NCBI GenBank assembly: GCA_030867875.1
Contig: JAOWCC010001589.1
Span: 82,049,537-82,113,536, forward strand
Length of the DNA: 64,000 nucleotides
Reading direction: 5' to 3'
Origin: Actinernus sp. WN-2022
Taxonomy: Eukaryota > Cnidaria > Anthozoa > Actiniaria > Actinernidae
Below, piece by piece: positions 24,715 through 36,345 of this stretch. The position numbers and the translations under genes are program-made. A model generated the notes under the pieces. It did not search any database, was not told the origin of the DNA, and saw only the letters and a list, made by a program, of their open reading frames with translations. Within the stretch, counting starts at the first letter, position 1. Each line of letters opens with the position of its first letter.

Positions 24715-26364
24715 GCACTAGCCCACTCTGTAATTCATCCAAGTCTTGTGCTCTTCATGATCAGGTGTAACTTTATAGCGATATAACAATCAGTTAAACA
24801 GTATAAATAATTTAAAAAGGGATTCAAAGTTGTGTAGCTGGATGACATTGAAAGGCACAACAAAACAGGTACATCCAGTGTTTTTAAAAATTATATTAAA
24901 CTATAAAATTGTCTTGTCACGCTCTGTGCCAATTAATTAATTTGTTCTTCATACCTCATCGCAGCCAATGATCAACCCAACCTCTCCTTTTTATTGATGA
25001 TGGATTTTATGTACCAGTGATTTATAGTATAAATTAAAGCAAGTCGTATAGCAATATTGAGGACCAGTAGTAAACATATATCTTAGTGTGACAAATAAGC
25101 CAGTTGAATAAATACATGAAATTGGCCAAATATGAGACATATATCAAGCACAGGTTGGGAGTCTACATTGAGCCAGGGACGGCAGAGCAAAATTTAAAGT
25201 TGAGGGGGGGGGGGGGGAATTGACATTGAGCCAGTGTGACCAAGTTATAGTCTTGAACTGACTGAGAAGTAACTAGGCAACATATTATTTAACCCCACAA
25301 CCCCTGTGGCTATGCCATTCCTGTGAACCTAGGACAAATGCATTAGCAGTGCAGAGATCTCTGCAGGAAATAAAGCATGGGTAAATCTATCAAATAGAAA
25401 ATCAAATCATGAATTTCCCATATGAGCAAGAAGGTTTTATATCCCTAACGAAAGTTTATTTTTATGACATAGGGAGGGGGGAGGAAGGGAGGAGGAAGAG
25501 AGGGTGATGAAGTTATTGACATTGGGAGTGTACAATTGTTGTATCCCCTTTCCATCTCTTCGGCTTTTTAAGCACCCCCACCCCTGAACAATCCCAAGCC
25601 CCTCTTATAACTCCAGTCACTTTCAAGAGCTCCCCTTTTAACTGACGAAACTATTTATTATAAAGAGCCCACTCAATATATTCACACACCCCCATAAAGT
25701 TTTCCTCGTTATACTTATTCAAGGAAGAAGAATTCCCAAGATAGTTTAAGTTCACACAGGGTATATTCAGTTGTGTTCATACAATAATCCTATTTATAGT
25801 TCTGGGACCACCATTTTGAAAGGCAACCAAGCCTTTTGTGATATTGAGGCTGGAGTGGAGTCAGCTTAGTTAGAGCCTTGTATCTAGTTAGCATGGTAAT
25901 CAAAAGCTATCCATATTCATAGAAAGAGGGTTTGTATCAGTGCAGGCCAGTCAAGTTCATCCACCATACCATAAAATGTCTATGTCTATACTAAATAGCA
26001 GATCTACCAGATTTACTGCAAAGTATCCTTTTCTTATAAATGCTGTCACTTTTTATATATTTAGAAGTTATGGGCAGTGAACGTAATGTAATAATATTAT
26101 TATAATGACACTTAAAAGCCTGTTGATCATGTACTGGGGCAAGGGAAATTACCTCATTTCAAGAAAACTATTTTTATCTACACAAACCTCTGGCTTTACT
26201 TGTTGTATAAAGTAAGAGAATGGCAATTATACAAAATAATGGTACAGCAATCCCAGTACAATACAAATCCACTTTGCACTTTGCTTGAATTATGGCAACT
26301 TCAGCCTCATATATTGTTGTAAACTGCTGTTATCAATCGGGTATCAATGGCAAGGCCAATTAAG

Positions 26365-26480
26365 GCACATATTACAATACAATACAATACAATAGACTTT
26401 ATTTTCAGAGGGTAACAGTTAACAGTAACCAAAGGTACTGATGACCCCGTGGCCCTCTATTTACAATAATAAATACATCT
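26365..26480 (-). repeat. Probable non-LTR retrotransposon 3' end with ATTGT tail
   Basis: Read on the minus strand, sequence ending CTGAAAATAAAGTCT runs into (ATTGT)n at about 26375-26393. L2/CR1-type elements characteristically end in short microsatellite tails. No coding part was found next to it. Confidence 0.4.
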
Positions 26481-27105
26481 ATCTACAAAAGGCTACGATT
26501 CTACGATTAAAATGCTAAAATTCTTATCAGACTATAAAAACATTTTAAAAACTATTTAATACAATAAGATAGACTAATTAAAAATACCCAAATTCATAAA
26601 ATCACTAAAACTATATTCTCAGGGTGTTTCAAATTACCGTAACTTCAAAGTCCTCAGCAATCCTCAACACAGCACACTGAAGTCCTTTCGCCCTAAGTTT
26701 AGAAATTTGCTCCTCGATAATTGCGTTCAGGGGAGATACGACGACCACGATTGAGTTGGATGATCATTGATTGAACTTGAAGTGCATCAAACACAAACGG
26801 TAAACTTTGGTAAGTAAACGACTTCCCATAACTGGTCTGAAGGACACAGAATCAGTCCTTATCTAAACAGACTAAACTAATTACACGAATAGCTTCCAAC
26901 TGCATACTTTTTAAAGAAAACTGCAATTAGCTTTGTAAGTGCGAACTGAGAATGCTAAGAGCATGCGCAGTTTCAATGTCCTAGAATCTAGGACATCCGG
27001 TTTCGTGTCTTACCAGAGCCTCCGATTTTTCAGTTAGTTGAGGAGGCACTGGGAACGAGAATGACTCTATGTATAAAATACGGAGCCAGTTACCTTGATA
27101 CTTAA

Positions 27106-27503
27106 AGTGCATATGAGCATTAAAATCGATTCTCCATCAAGTAAATAGTTGAATTGTAAAATATTTCTTAATTTGAGTGCTGCGTCTGAGTTATAGAGGT
27201 TTCTATTTCCAATATGCTAATTATGTGACGACATGTGAGGCCAACAAAAGGTCACTTCTTTCTCCTTGTGAATGAAACTATTTCTGATTTATACAAAATA
27301 TTTGGTAAAATCACTGATATAAGGCCCAAACATTACATGGATGTTTAGAAAAATGGGTATATTTCTGCCAGCACATTTTTGTATAATAAATGAGTCCTCA
27401 CATGTCGTCACATGATTAGCATAAGTAGACGCAGCACACTATTCAACCATTTACTTGATGGAGAATCGATTTTCATGATAAAACAATTGGGCTCATATGC
27501 ACT
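27106..27503. mobile_element. TTAA-flanked 398-bp MITE
   Basis: TTAA lies at 27102-27105 and 27504-27507. The ends AGTGCATATGAGC and complement extend into matches around GAGAATCGATTTT, GCTGCGTCT and ACATGTGAGG, so most of the element folds back. It shares its end and much of its layout with the element at 36723-37176. Confidence 0.82.
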
Positions 27504-27507
27504 TTAA

Positions 27508-28160
27508 TGGAATAGACATGCGGAGGTCAGTGATCGATAGCGGAGCAGATTTCGATTGATTGTTAAAAGTAATCCGTGATTGCTTTGGTTTTGCGTTTGC
27601 TCAGTTTTCCTATTGGCTGTGGAAATATTTTGTGATTATCAGCTAATCAAGTGCTAAACTAAAACCAAACGTGTTTTGGTCCATCACGCCATCAATCATC
27701 ACGACACCACGATTGCGTTTACTTTTCCTCGTGATTCGGGTTCAAGTAAAACCAATCATGAATTACCTCAGTCGTGATTGGCTCCTTGCGTTTTTACTTG
27801 CTCGTGATTGGTTCTGTGATTACTTTGGTTTTGGTTTTACGACACTCAATCGAAAACCGCTCTCGTAGCCGCTAATGGTTACTTGGGGCGTTTTCCATTT
27901 GCGCGAACTGACTGGTCTGATCGGCCAGGAACGTGTCACTTCTGAGAACTGGTCCAGTCAGTTCCTAGAACTGACGCGTTCCATTTAATAACTGGCCAAT
28001 CGGAGAGAGCGGGATGAATTCAAAACCCAGTACAGTTCTTGGAATTAGGAATTAATGACCTGTGAGGTCCGGTCTCTCTTAGGTAATCAAATTCCGCTAC
28101 CGGTTTTCTGATTGGTTTTGGTCGGGCATTCAAATCCACATAAAACAATATAATTTGGAC
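27508..28160. other. Plain sequence with short CGTGATT repeats
   Basis: The stretch 27540-27850 has repeated words such as TCGTGATTGG and GTGATTACTTTGG in both orientations. No gene was seen; the open frame at 27671-27868 is unsupported. Confidence 0.4.
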
Positions 28161-28469
28161 AAGAAAGAAAAGGCTGATTCAACGGTAGAGAGTTTTTTTC
28201 TTCCAATATTTCGAGCACGGCCGATCTTCTTCGGGGAAAGAGGCTTACAATGTATCCAATAAACTAGAATCATTACGAAATAATACATGAATTATGAATT
28301 GCACAATCTTGTGATTGCACAAAATTGTGCAATTCATAATTCATGTATTATTTCGTAATGATTCTAGTTTATTGGATACATTGTAAGCCTCTTTCCCCGA
28401 AGAAGATCGGCCGTGCTCGAAATATTGGAAGAAAAAAACTCTCTACCGTTGAATCGCCTTTTCTTTCTT
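28161..28469. repeat. Near-perfect 147-bp inverted repeat with 16-bp loop
   Basis: Arms of about 147 bp (28161-28307 and 28324-28469) are reverse complements with one single-base indel near the outer end. They include CACGGCCGATCTTCTTCGGG and its complement. The centre is a short AT-rich loop. Arm identity implies a young or conversion-maintained structure. Confidence 0.9.
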
Positions 28470-29860
28470 ATCTATTTATATATATATTGCTGATCAGATC
28501 CCTACACGCCAGGAGATCCGGTGTTTTATAATTTCGTCTGTGGTCCCTCAAATTTTCCTAATATAATTTGGGTCTGATCTGCATTTGACGGTTTATTATA
28601 GGTAAATTAATTGCCTGACGTGGGAATTCACGTGAATAACCGATATCGCACGAACCGGTCTGAAAAGCTGTATTCAACGATGTACAGGAAACCCGCGCAT
28701 AAATATTTTTAATATCGCGAACAGATATTCACAAAATCATCATTATATCCGTCTTAAGAACCGTCTGAAGTTTAGTGTTATATTTTGACGACATACGTTT
28801 TTGTTTTAAATTTTCGCTTTGGATTCACACTCCAATTTAACCGTTCACCGTTCAAATAACGACACACACCGTGAAATATATTTGCTAAAATCAATTTTAG
28901 CTCGGTACAAAATTCAGTCTTTTGCCTGTTAGTTTTTGCCTCCCAATATGCGATTTTGTAAATTATCTCCTCTTAATCTCTAATCTCTCTGGCGCACAAG
29001 CTTGGTAAATGTTCTGAGGTCTAAAACTGTTTTAGTAAATAACAATCTAATTTAGTCAAAATGGGGCGAGGAGAACAGGGACCGCGCGCCGCAAGTAGCC
29101 AAATCAGACAAAAATGAACCCAAAAAAACATCCGCTAGCAGACTGTCCTAAGGGCAAATTGCTGTGGGATCATTTTCGAAATTCACTTATTTTTGGGGGG
29201 TCTTTTTGAAAATATTTAATTTATATTGGGGGGTTATTTTTCATTTATTTTCTTTGTTCGTTTCATATGGTATCCTATACGTTCTGGTCTATTTTAACGT
29301 GTCTCAAGTAAACAAATCTTCAAATATGTTTTAATTAAAAGACACTACGAAAACCAAAAACCAAAATCCCCTAATTTCATCTAGGGACCAAGTGCTGGTT
29401 TGCATGGGGGGGGGGTGACCCAAAACTTTTGCAACTGACCCAACACTTCCGGGGCCCCCTTACATATGATAAACGACCAGCCCCCTAGGCATAACGTTGC
29501 CCTATCCATTGCATGCAGTTATGTAATTTAGTTTCATGCTGAGTATTCTTATTTTTTCGACAGTAAAATGATTTTACAGGTTTTCTCTGGCAAAAAGAAA
29601 TTAAGTATGGACAAGCGTGGCAGATAATGTGATTGAATGCATACCAACATGTCTTCGAAAAATAAGGTCACAGCAACTCCAATATGCATATGCAGTGATT
29701 GATTAAAAACTTTTCACCACCCCCTCCAATTTTGCCCTTTGTTGCTGCATATTAACGTTCTTGTACTAAGAAAATCATAGGGAATAACTATTTTGCTCAT
29801 AGCTCTGGAAAATCTGGAAAACAATTACACCACAAAACCTGGCCCAAAATGTATTACCAT
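28470..29860. other. No gene recognised
   Basis: AT-rich sequence with a G-run near 29406 and no recognised coding exon, RNA gene or clean repeat boundary. Confidence 0.4.
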
Positions 29861-29869
29861 TTGGGCCGC

Positions 29870-30980
29870 GTCAGGCAAAAAGGGCCCGCACGACATAACA
29901 TGTAAATGTATTTTGAAATTGGACCATGTTTTTTGTACTTGTGGTGCGATTACAATATGCATCGCGAGCGCCACATTGTGCTACTAACAAGTAGTGTTGA
30001 TTTCATGAAATCGACAAGTGAAATTGAAGACGAAATTTACGATATTTGTACACCAGGGTTTGGTTACAATTTTAGCAGGCGCAAATCATTCCCTATCATC
30101 AGACGATTGTTTCAAGGTGTAACTTGTACTATTGCTAAAATCATATTACGAGCTACGGGGAGCAGAATGACTGCAGAAAATACATTTTTTTTGCCAAAAA
30201 GTTATCATCTTATTCATCTTATTTATTTTTTACTCTTTAATGCCAGCAGATATAAATGAATGTCATACATCAAAATCATCCCCTCTGACAGGATTCCTAA
30301 TTTTTGTGGTCGTATTTGTAATCGGGCCCTTGCATCAAAATCACGTAAATTTCACCCCTGATTGTTGTTATTAATTTCTTGAAACTGACATTTAATTTAT
30401 TGTTAGGAATGAAATGTAGCGCTTCTCGTCAAGAATACAATACGATCTTCAACCTGTATTTGAACAACGCGTCATATCCCTTAGATTGACTAATATCATC
30501 AATTGTCAAAATGGGTAGAATTGATTATAATCATTATAATTCTAAGACAAACCCTAACCCGAACTACAAACCGAACCCTAACCATCGGACGAGTTCACGG
30601 GTAAACGACGGGTTCTCACTCATCTAGAGCTAGGGTTCACAGGTAAACAAGAAAGGAAGGTAAACGAGAGAAAGAATTTTTTGAGCGCTCCTACTCGGTC
30701 TCGAACTCGTAACCGTTTGCTTGTTGTGCAGTGTAGTGCAGACGTCATGCCCACTACACTAAGCGCGTCTACCGCCGTTTGGAATTTGACAATTGTTTAT
30801 CTTTATCCTTGACTGGTTTTAACCTCGAGGTTAAATTGAGGATTGTAATCAATTCTAACCATTTTGACAATTGATGATATTAGTCAATTTAAGGGAGATA
30901 ACGTGTTGATTTGAAACACCATTGTTTGAATTATTTAACTTGAATGTCGTCCTGGCCCTTTGTTCCTGACGCGGCCATTT
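29870..30980. mobile_element. Composite inverted-repeat element with an inner inverted-repeat unit
   Basis: The outer inverted match is TTTGGGCCGCGTCAGG..AAAGGGCC..GACGACAT at 29860-29900 against 30935-30985. A second, tighter inverted pair lies inside (30480-30535 against 30850-30897, containing ATTGACTAATATCATCAATT). Between the inner pair sits the tRNA-like composite. Exact outer borders and target duplications could not be fixed. Confidence 0.5.
30545..30785 (-). repeat. Second copy of the telomere-like plus tRNA-like composite
   Basis: The parts occur in the same order as at 13796-14060: AACCCTAACCC words, AGGTAAACGACGGG-type repeats and GAGCTAGGGTTCACAGGTAA. A minus-strand tRNA-like segment follows, with an A-box-like TTAGTGTAGTGGGCA and a B-box-like GAGTTCGAGACC. 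It is bounded by different inverted repeats from the first copy. Confidence 0.6.
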
Positions 30981-31294
30981 GTATTCGACGTAGGTATTCT
31001 AAACGAAAAGAATGAAACATTTTTTCATATTGTTTAACCTTTCCCACTACTGAACCGGCCAAACCCAGCAAATATAAGGCATGTAACCGGAAAGGAATAT
31101 TGCATCAAATGTACACACGATGGAACAATATGATATTGTTTCAATGGATGAAGACACTTATTTGTATCGTTTCTTGCTTTTCACAAATTTCGATGCGCTC
31201 AAACAAACAGTACAGTACCTTATTTTATCTCTCAAACCACAGGGTTCGTTTGTACAAAACACATAAAGCAACTGTAAACCATGCCTTTATTTAA

Positions 31295-33203
31295 GGTGGC
31301 TCGCCTGGATTTCCACGGACGCACCATACCCACTTCATGTTTAGTCGTCGAGAACTGTGTTTTCCGGACCGATTCAAGCGATGTTTTTAGCATATTTCAT
31401 ACCTGTGGCATAGGACTACTTCCCTGAAAATTTCATTCCATTTGTTTTATTCGATTTCGGTTTATGGAATCATAAGTAATGTCATAACTGTGCTCATTTT
31501 ACTCAAATAGTAACGTATTTGCTAAGGAAGCTGTAATTCGAAAACTAGTCGATAAATATTTTTTTAAATCTTTTCACCTGAAATTCAACATGTACTACCC
31601 TGACCCTGTAAAATTCAAGAGTATTGAATCATGTTAAGGTTGCGAAATAAAAACAAAAACATAGTAAGGGAACTTTTACATTCAACCACACAAGCTTCTA
31701 ATCATTGCTGTTTATAGCTTCTACATGTCTTTCCGAAATTTCTCTTTTGTCTAGATTCTACATACTTGTGTGCTTTAGAACTAACAAGTTTACCATGCAC
31801 GCTTGCTACGCTTCGCTACTGCCGGAACGCTCCTGTAAATTATGTTCTTAGTATAATGACATGCAAATTAGTTAAACCATGAAGCTTGGCAGTGCCCGCG
31901 GGATCAGATAATGTTGAATAAGTGTGTTTTAGTAACCAGATCGGGAAAAAGTGCTCGTGACGTCTAGACCACATTTTCTAAATATCAATTAAAAACGAGA
32001 TTTTGTATTAGTGATATTATAAAACCTTTTGTAAATAAATATTATAAGTTATATTATAACAGCGTTACAACTGGCAGCGTGACTATTGTACTATTTTGAG
32101 TAAAATGAGCATATTTATGACATTACTTATGATTCCATAAACCGAAATCGAATATAGCAAATGGAATGAAATTTTCATGGGAAGTAGTCCCATGCCACAG
32201 GTATGAAATATGCTAAAAACATCGCTTGAAACTGTCCGGAAAACACAGTTCTCGACGACTACCTTATTATAGGAAATTAACAATGCACGTTGACAACGCG
32301 AAGAAAATTTACGTTACACTAAATTAACGCGAATTTTTCAAAAGTTAGGTATACATGCATTAAATTAACGCGAATTTTTCGATAAGCATCTTGCTTTATT
32401 TACTGCGATTTTCATAATTCTGCAAACTCGCACTTTACATTTCTGAACGCCAAACTGCGTTTTGGCTTCCGTCAATAAAACCTTCCAAGACAAGTGCACG
32501 GATGTTTCTAAGTTTTTTTTAAAGCCGAAAATTTGGGTTTGAAGCCTAACTAGACCCTATCAATTCAAAAGATCTTTCAAAGCCTGACGGTGAAATCACC
32601 AAGAGCTGCTCACTCGTTTGATTGACGGAAACCAAACCGCAATAGTGACTCTGAAGAGCCAATAGAGGAGTCATGAACTAATAAGGTTTTGAAATGAAAT
32701 AAAGGTGCTTTAAAATAACAATGTTGTAAAATAGCGTGCATTAAATTTACATCGACATTAATTAAGATACATTAAATTAACGCGAATTTTGTAAAATCGC
32801 GTTAATAAAGTGCATTGTTAATTTCCTATAATAAGGTAAACAGGAAGTAAGGCAAATTGTTTATTTTTTGCATGAAAATATTCAACCCAATTCTTTTCGA
32901 AAACGCTCTCATACAATTGTTTTAAACTTTGCAGTCTTGAAGGCCTACATTTAGACTACAAGAGACACTAGGTTGTTTTAAAAGTTTAGGTCTAAATTTC
33001 GAGAAAATTGATGATATGTAAAGACATGACGACGACGCTGTGTTGCTATGGTAACACCGATGTCAAACAGACCTACATTTTTAGAACGTTTATTCTATTT
33101 CTAGTAAATGGGTGAAGTGGCTAGCCCGACCGTACTCTGATAGTGGAGTATCAGCCGTTCAAAGTCGGTATGGTGCGTCCCTGGAAAATCCAGGCGAGCC
33201 ACC
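31295..33203. mobile_element. TTAA-flanked element, GGTGGCTCGCC ends
   Basis: TTAA lies at 31291-31294 and 33204-33207. The ends GGTGGCTCGCCTGGATTT and complement match for about 40 bp. A second inverted pair (31343-31510 against 32090-32260) makes a large internal foldback. Its right arm was later hit by the TA-flanked element at 32262-32836. No transposase frame was seen. Confidence 0.78.
32262..32836. mobile_element. TA-flanked (Tc1/mariner-type) MITE
   Basis: TA lies at 32260-32261 and 32837-32838. The ends CCTTATTATAGGAAATTAAC and complement continue through AATGCAC. Removing one TA plus the element gives CTCGACGACTAAAC, which is exactly the complement of the intact arm at about 31341-31354. 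This shows the insertion site and the TA duplication directly. It is non-coding. Confidence 0.85.
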
Positions 33204-33207
33204 TTAA

Positions 33208-33647
33208 TTCGACTGTATTTTTGTTCACACAATTTTACAGCACCAATCTCCAATTGAATTCTGGGTACAATAGAAAAAACGAAATAAAGACTTCTCTGCT
33301 CCCAAATTTAATGACGATTTTGAAACAAGCTTTTCTGTTCATTTTAATGCTAATTTTATGGTCAATTCAAAATTTATTTAAATATCGTGATTTTTTTCGA
33401 ATGGAATTTTAAATAATTTTAACATTTTCTCTTACCAAATCATATGCAGCATTTATAATTGATTATTGTACTTATTTTTCAGCTTAAAACAACCCAACTA
33501 TATTAAAAACTCCTTGGTTTTGAGTGGCTCTGTACTTAAATGAGATAGATCAGTTAACCGATATCCACCGAACGCAGTTACTTGGAGCCCAACACAAACA
33601 AGTGACACGTCCTGTAGTCTACGTGACCAGCGTAACTCATCTTCAGT
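33208..33647. other. Upstream region of the GPCR gene
   Basis: No coding exon was found. A pyrimidine-rich stretch ending TTTTTCAG near 33475-33482 could be the acceptor of a 5'-UTR intron, leaving an untranslated leader of about 165 bases before the ATG at 33648. The promoter cannot be placed. Confidence 0.4.
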
Positions 33648-34679
33648 ATGAATACAACACAGACGACCAAACGTCCTCCAGTCAACCAGCTGCCATTAAC
33701 AGATATTTACATCATGGTTGGATTTTCAGGAATTCTAGTTCCCTTCATTCTGGCAGGCAATTTACTTGTCATCGCTTCCTACAAAAGCAACGTGCTACTC
33801 CAAACGCGAACATACACATTTCTTGTCAGCTTAGCCATCTCTGATTTTCTCGTTGGAGGAGTCAACCTGCCTATGTGGATCAGTTGTATGATTGATTATA
33901 CGAAGTGCCACAGTCAAATGTTTACGTTTTTTGATTTGTTTGGTGCTTTCGCTTCAATACTGCACTTGACGGCGATAAGTATCGAGCGATATATAGCTAT
34001 AGCGACGCCTTATCTTCATAGACGCCTGTCAATTCACTTTCATAGGGGAACGCTGGCTTTTATTTGGACTTTCTCGGCTTTTATGGCATCACTGTCGTGG
34101 TACAATCCATCTACGAAATACCGTCAAATCTACAATTGTGCCGTCTTTGTAGCTGGTTTTGTCTTACCAGCAACTGTCATAGTGTCAATGTACTTAGGCA
34201 TCTTTAGAACCGCGCAGTCTCTAAGAAAACGAACTCCAAGTCTTTATTCTACAAACATCAGCGCAGCTGAATCAAGCAGGAAAGGGCTGAGGGAAGATCA
34301 CAAAGTGGCTATGACCGTAGCGTTCATTAGTGGGCTTTTCATCATTGCTTGGCTACCATTTTTTTTGGTCTCCATAATCGCAACTTTTTGTAGGCCTTGC
34401 CTCCCTTCAAATGTGGCCGACCTTCTACGAATGGTAGCATTTGTTAAATGGCTCCATTACAGCAACAGTGTAACCAATCCAATTGTGTATGCATTTCGCG
34501 ATAAGGAGATTAGAAAAACGTTTCTCAAACTTCTTAAATGTAGGAACATCTCACTTCGTAAGCAAGTTATTCTGAGGAGAAAGTCTCAGAGAGACCCTAG
34601 TAGCATTCCTACTGATACTATCGACCTCGAATTAATCAGCACCGCACGGGATGCCGTACTCGTTGCTGATGGCATATGA
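33648..34679 (+). CDS. Rhodopsin-class GPCR, biogenic-amine-receptor-like
   Basis: A complete 343-residue intronless frame encodes a seven-helix plasma-membrane receptor. Visible class A landmarks are GN (N38) in helix 1, LAISD (D66) in helix 2, ERY (113-115) ending helix 3, W140 in helix 4, P174 in helix 5, AWLP (234-237) in helix 6 and NPIVY (277-281) in helix 7. D96 lies 18 residues before the ERY arginine, which is the amine-binding Asp of helix 3. FF at 238-239 and W268/Y271 fit the usual amine pocket. C87 and C164 may form the extracellular disulfide. The helix 5 serines of catecholamine receptors are absent, and loop 3 is short. No signal peptide is seen; an early NTT could be glycosylated. 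The helix 6 CWxP is AWxP and DRY is ERY. The ligand cannot be given; an orphan cnidarian amine-like receptor is the best reading. The start is the first ATG before helix 1. Confidence 0.9.
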   Translation: MNTTQTTKRPPVNQLPLTDIYIMVGFSGILVPFILAGNLLVIASYKSNVLLQTRTYTFLVSLAISDFLVGGVNLPMWISCMIDYTKCHSQMFTFFDLFGAFASILHLTAISIERYIAIATPYLHRRLSIHFHRGTLAFIWTFSAFMASLSWYNPSTKYRQIYNCAVFVAGFVLPATVIVSMYLGIFRTAQSLRKRTPSLYSTNISAAESSRKGLREDHKVAMTVAFISGLFIIAWLPFFLVSIIATFCRPCLPSNVADLLRMVAFVKWLHYSNSVTNPIVYAFRDKEIRKTFLKLLKCRNISLRKQVILRRKSQRDPSSIPTDTIDLELISTARDAVLVADGI

Positions 34680-34699
34680 ACTGAAGTACATTAATGTTT

Positions 34700-34729
34700 T
34701 AGTATTCATCGTGAATACGATGAATACTA
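34700..34729. repeat. 12-bp stem hairpin just after the GPCR stop
   Basis: TAGTATTCATCG and its exact complement are separated by six bases and begin 20 bases after the stop codon. In the transcript this would be a 3'-UTR hairpin. Its role is unknown. Confidence 0.6.
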
Positions 34730-34744
34730 GGTTTGGACTTTGCA

Positions 34745-35290
34745 GTGTCCAGGACGTGCGGCGGTTCCCCAAGGCTCTATTATTCGACCTCTCTTATTCC
34801 TTAAATACTTTTAAATGACTTGCCAAGTTGCTTGTCTAATGCTACTCCACGCATGTAACTCTGCTGATGGCACAACCTTGACCACCACTGGAAATGAAAA
34901 TAATCGCGCTGGCTGACACATGGCTAAATACAAATAAGCTAACACTAAACACAACAAAAACTGAATTGTTGCTAGTGGCTCAACCACAAAATTGAATATT
35001 TTACAAAAGACTTGACATTCCCAGTCGGGAACAAGGTCACCGAAAGGGTGTCGTCAGATAAATACCTTGGGATACATCTTGACGAATCATTATATTGGAA
35101 TATCCACACTGAGAAACTTGTGAGGAAAATGTCATCGGGCCAGTCGGTGCTCTCAGGCGTGTCAAACCATTCATTCCCCATACGACACGTCTGATGAGTG
35201 TCTATATGGCACTTATTCGACATCACTAGCATAATGGGGAAATCCAAATAAAGGACTCTCAAATAAACTACAAAAACGTGAGGCTAGTAT
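34745..35290 (+). pseudogene. LINE reverse-transcriptase remnant
   Basis: The translated pieces read GVPQGSIIRPLLF (RT motif 4/B region), then NDLPS, a damaged YADD-like site reading ADGTTL, and then LADTWLNTNKLTLN and KTELLL. A DKYLGIHLDESLYWN block follows at about 35050-35110. These are ordered blocks of a non-LTR retrotransposon RT. Frame changes and stops are present and the catalytic site reads ADG instead of ADD, so it is dead. It lies directly downstream of the GPCR on the same strand. Confidence 0.75.
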
Positions 35291-35648
35291 ACTAACAGGT
35301 CTAGTACTCTAGTTTTACACACGACATTCGTGTAAAACAGAAGGCATTTTATTTGTTTAGCTATGTATTCTTATTGTTATGCTAATTTACTGATTCTTCT
35401 ATTCGTGTATAAATAATTAAAAGAAATCGTATCACCAGTAGGCTTTTATTTATAGTTCTGAGTTTTAAAGAACCCGGCGGTGTTGGCAAATAAAATCAGC
35501 ATAAATTGGAGGATTCCAAAGTGAAATGAAGGGTATCAGAAGTACATTAACCATGGAGGTAGCCTGCGAACAAGCTGGTGGGAGGTATAGAAACGGAAGG
35601 GGAAGGTTTCAGCCATTCTACAATGAAATCTATCCACGTGTAAATTAG
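35291..35648. other. Short spacer with hairpin
   Basis: GTTTTACAC and its complement form a hairpin at about 35312-35340. Nothing else was recognised. Confidence 0.4.
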
Positions 35649-36079
35649 ATTCTGTGCTATTTTACCCTTCCAATAACTAACAAGACAGACAGTGTGGAGA
35701 ATATTGCATGTGCCGCGGTAGACCAGCACTGCGAATTATTATTATAAAGAATAATTCTACAATACAATAATGAAATTAATAATTATCAGATTTCTTGACT
35801 GACCAATGAGGCACTCCCCGAGGGTTGGATACCCCAGCTCGTGTTACTCCATTTGGTTTGAATAATTATTATGCGTATATGTAACAGAATTGTATCGCAC
35901 GGAATTGCGACTAAATAAAATGGTGTAGTTGTATTACTAAGGCGAACTGAGCACGTAACCGCCGCAGCAGATACTCGGAGGCCAGAAAAAACCTGCCCTC
36001 ACTTAACGGATTGTGAGCGCAGGAAATCTGGGTAGGAACCGAGGCTCCAGACGCCAGCCCTTCCTACGGGGGCTCTAAG

Positions 36080-36345
36080 TTACTGTATTCTAAATGTTCA
36101 TAGCCTTGGTGATCTTTATAAGTTCTTCGGGAATGGTTTCCATGTATCTATATTTGGATTTCGGATTCTTCCATCCTACATGTATGTCCTTAATACTTTC
36201 CATCTCTTCCACCCGCTACTGAACTTCTGCGCTGTAGTGGCTGCACTTGACTCCACTAAGAGGTCAATCAGTTGCGGAACCATGACCTGCAAAGATGCAC
36301 CTCAAGGCTCGTGTTAAACTTACCGACCTGCAACAGATCTTGGAG
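36080..36345 (-). pseudogene. Tyrosine-recombinase N-terminal remnant
   Basis: The minus-strand translation near 36290-36190 gives VPQLIDLLVESS, then TAQKFSSGWKRWK, which matches the start of the SAM-like core-binding domain of DIRS-type tyrosine recombinases. Stops follow and the catalytic Arg/His/Tyr part is absent. Confidence 0.5.

Larger units (their letters stand above)
21846..27062. mobile_element. 5.2-kb inverted-repeat element with 9-bp flanking repeat
   Basis: The left 21846-21909 and right 26998-27062 ends are near-perfect reverse complements (ends CCATTCTCGTTCCCAGTG..., inner end ..GGTAAGACAC). GACTCTATG occurs immediately outside both (21837-21845 and 27063-27071). The border could shift by one base, giving an 8-bp duplication instead. 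No transposase frame is visible in the 5.2 kb. Other elements are nested inside (22539-22942, 24372-24714, a LINE tail near 26370). Confidence 0.75.

Noticed and set aside
33524..33844. 106-residue frame overlapping the GPCR start
   Set aside because: It is a shifted-frame shadow of the GPCR, which has all seven helices in the other frame.
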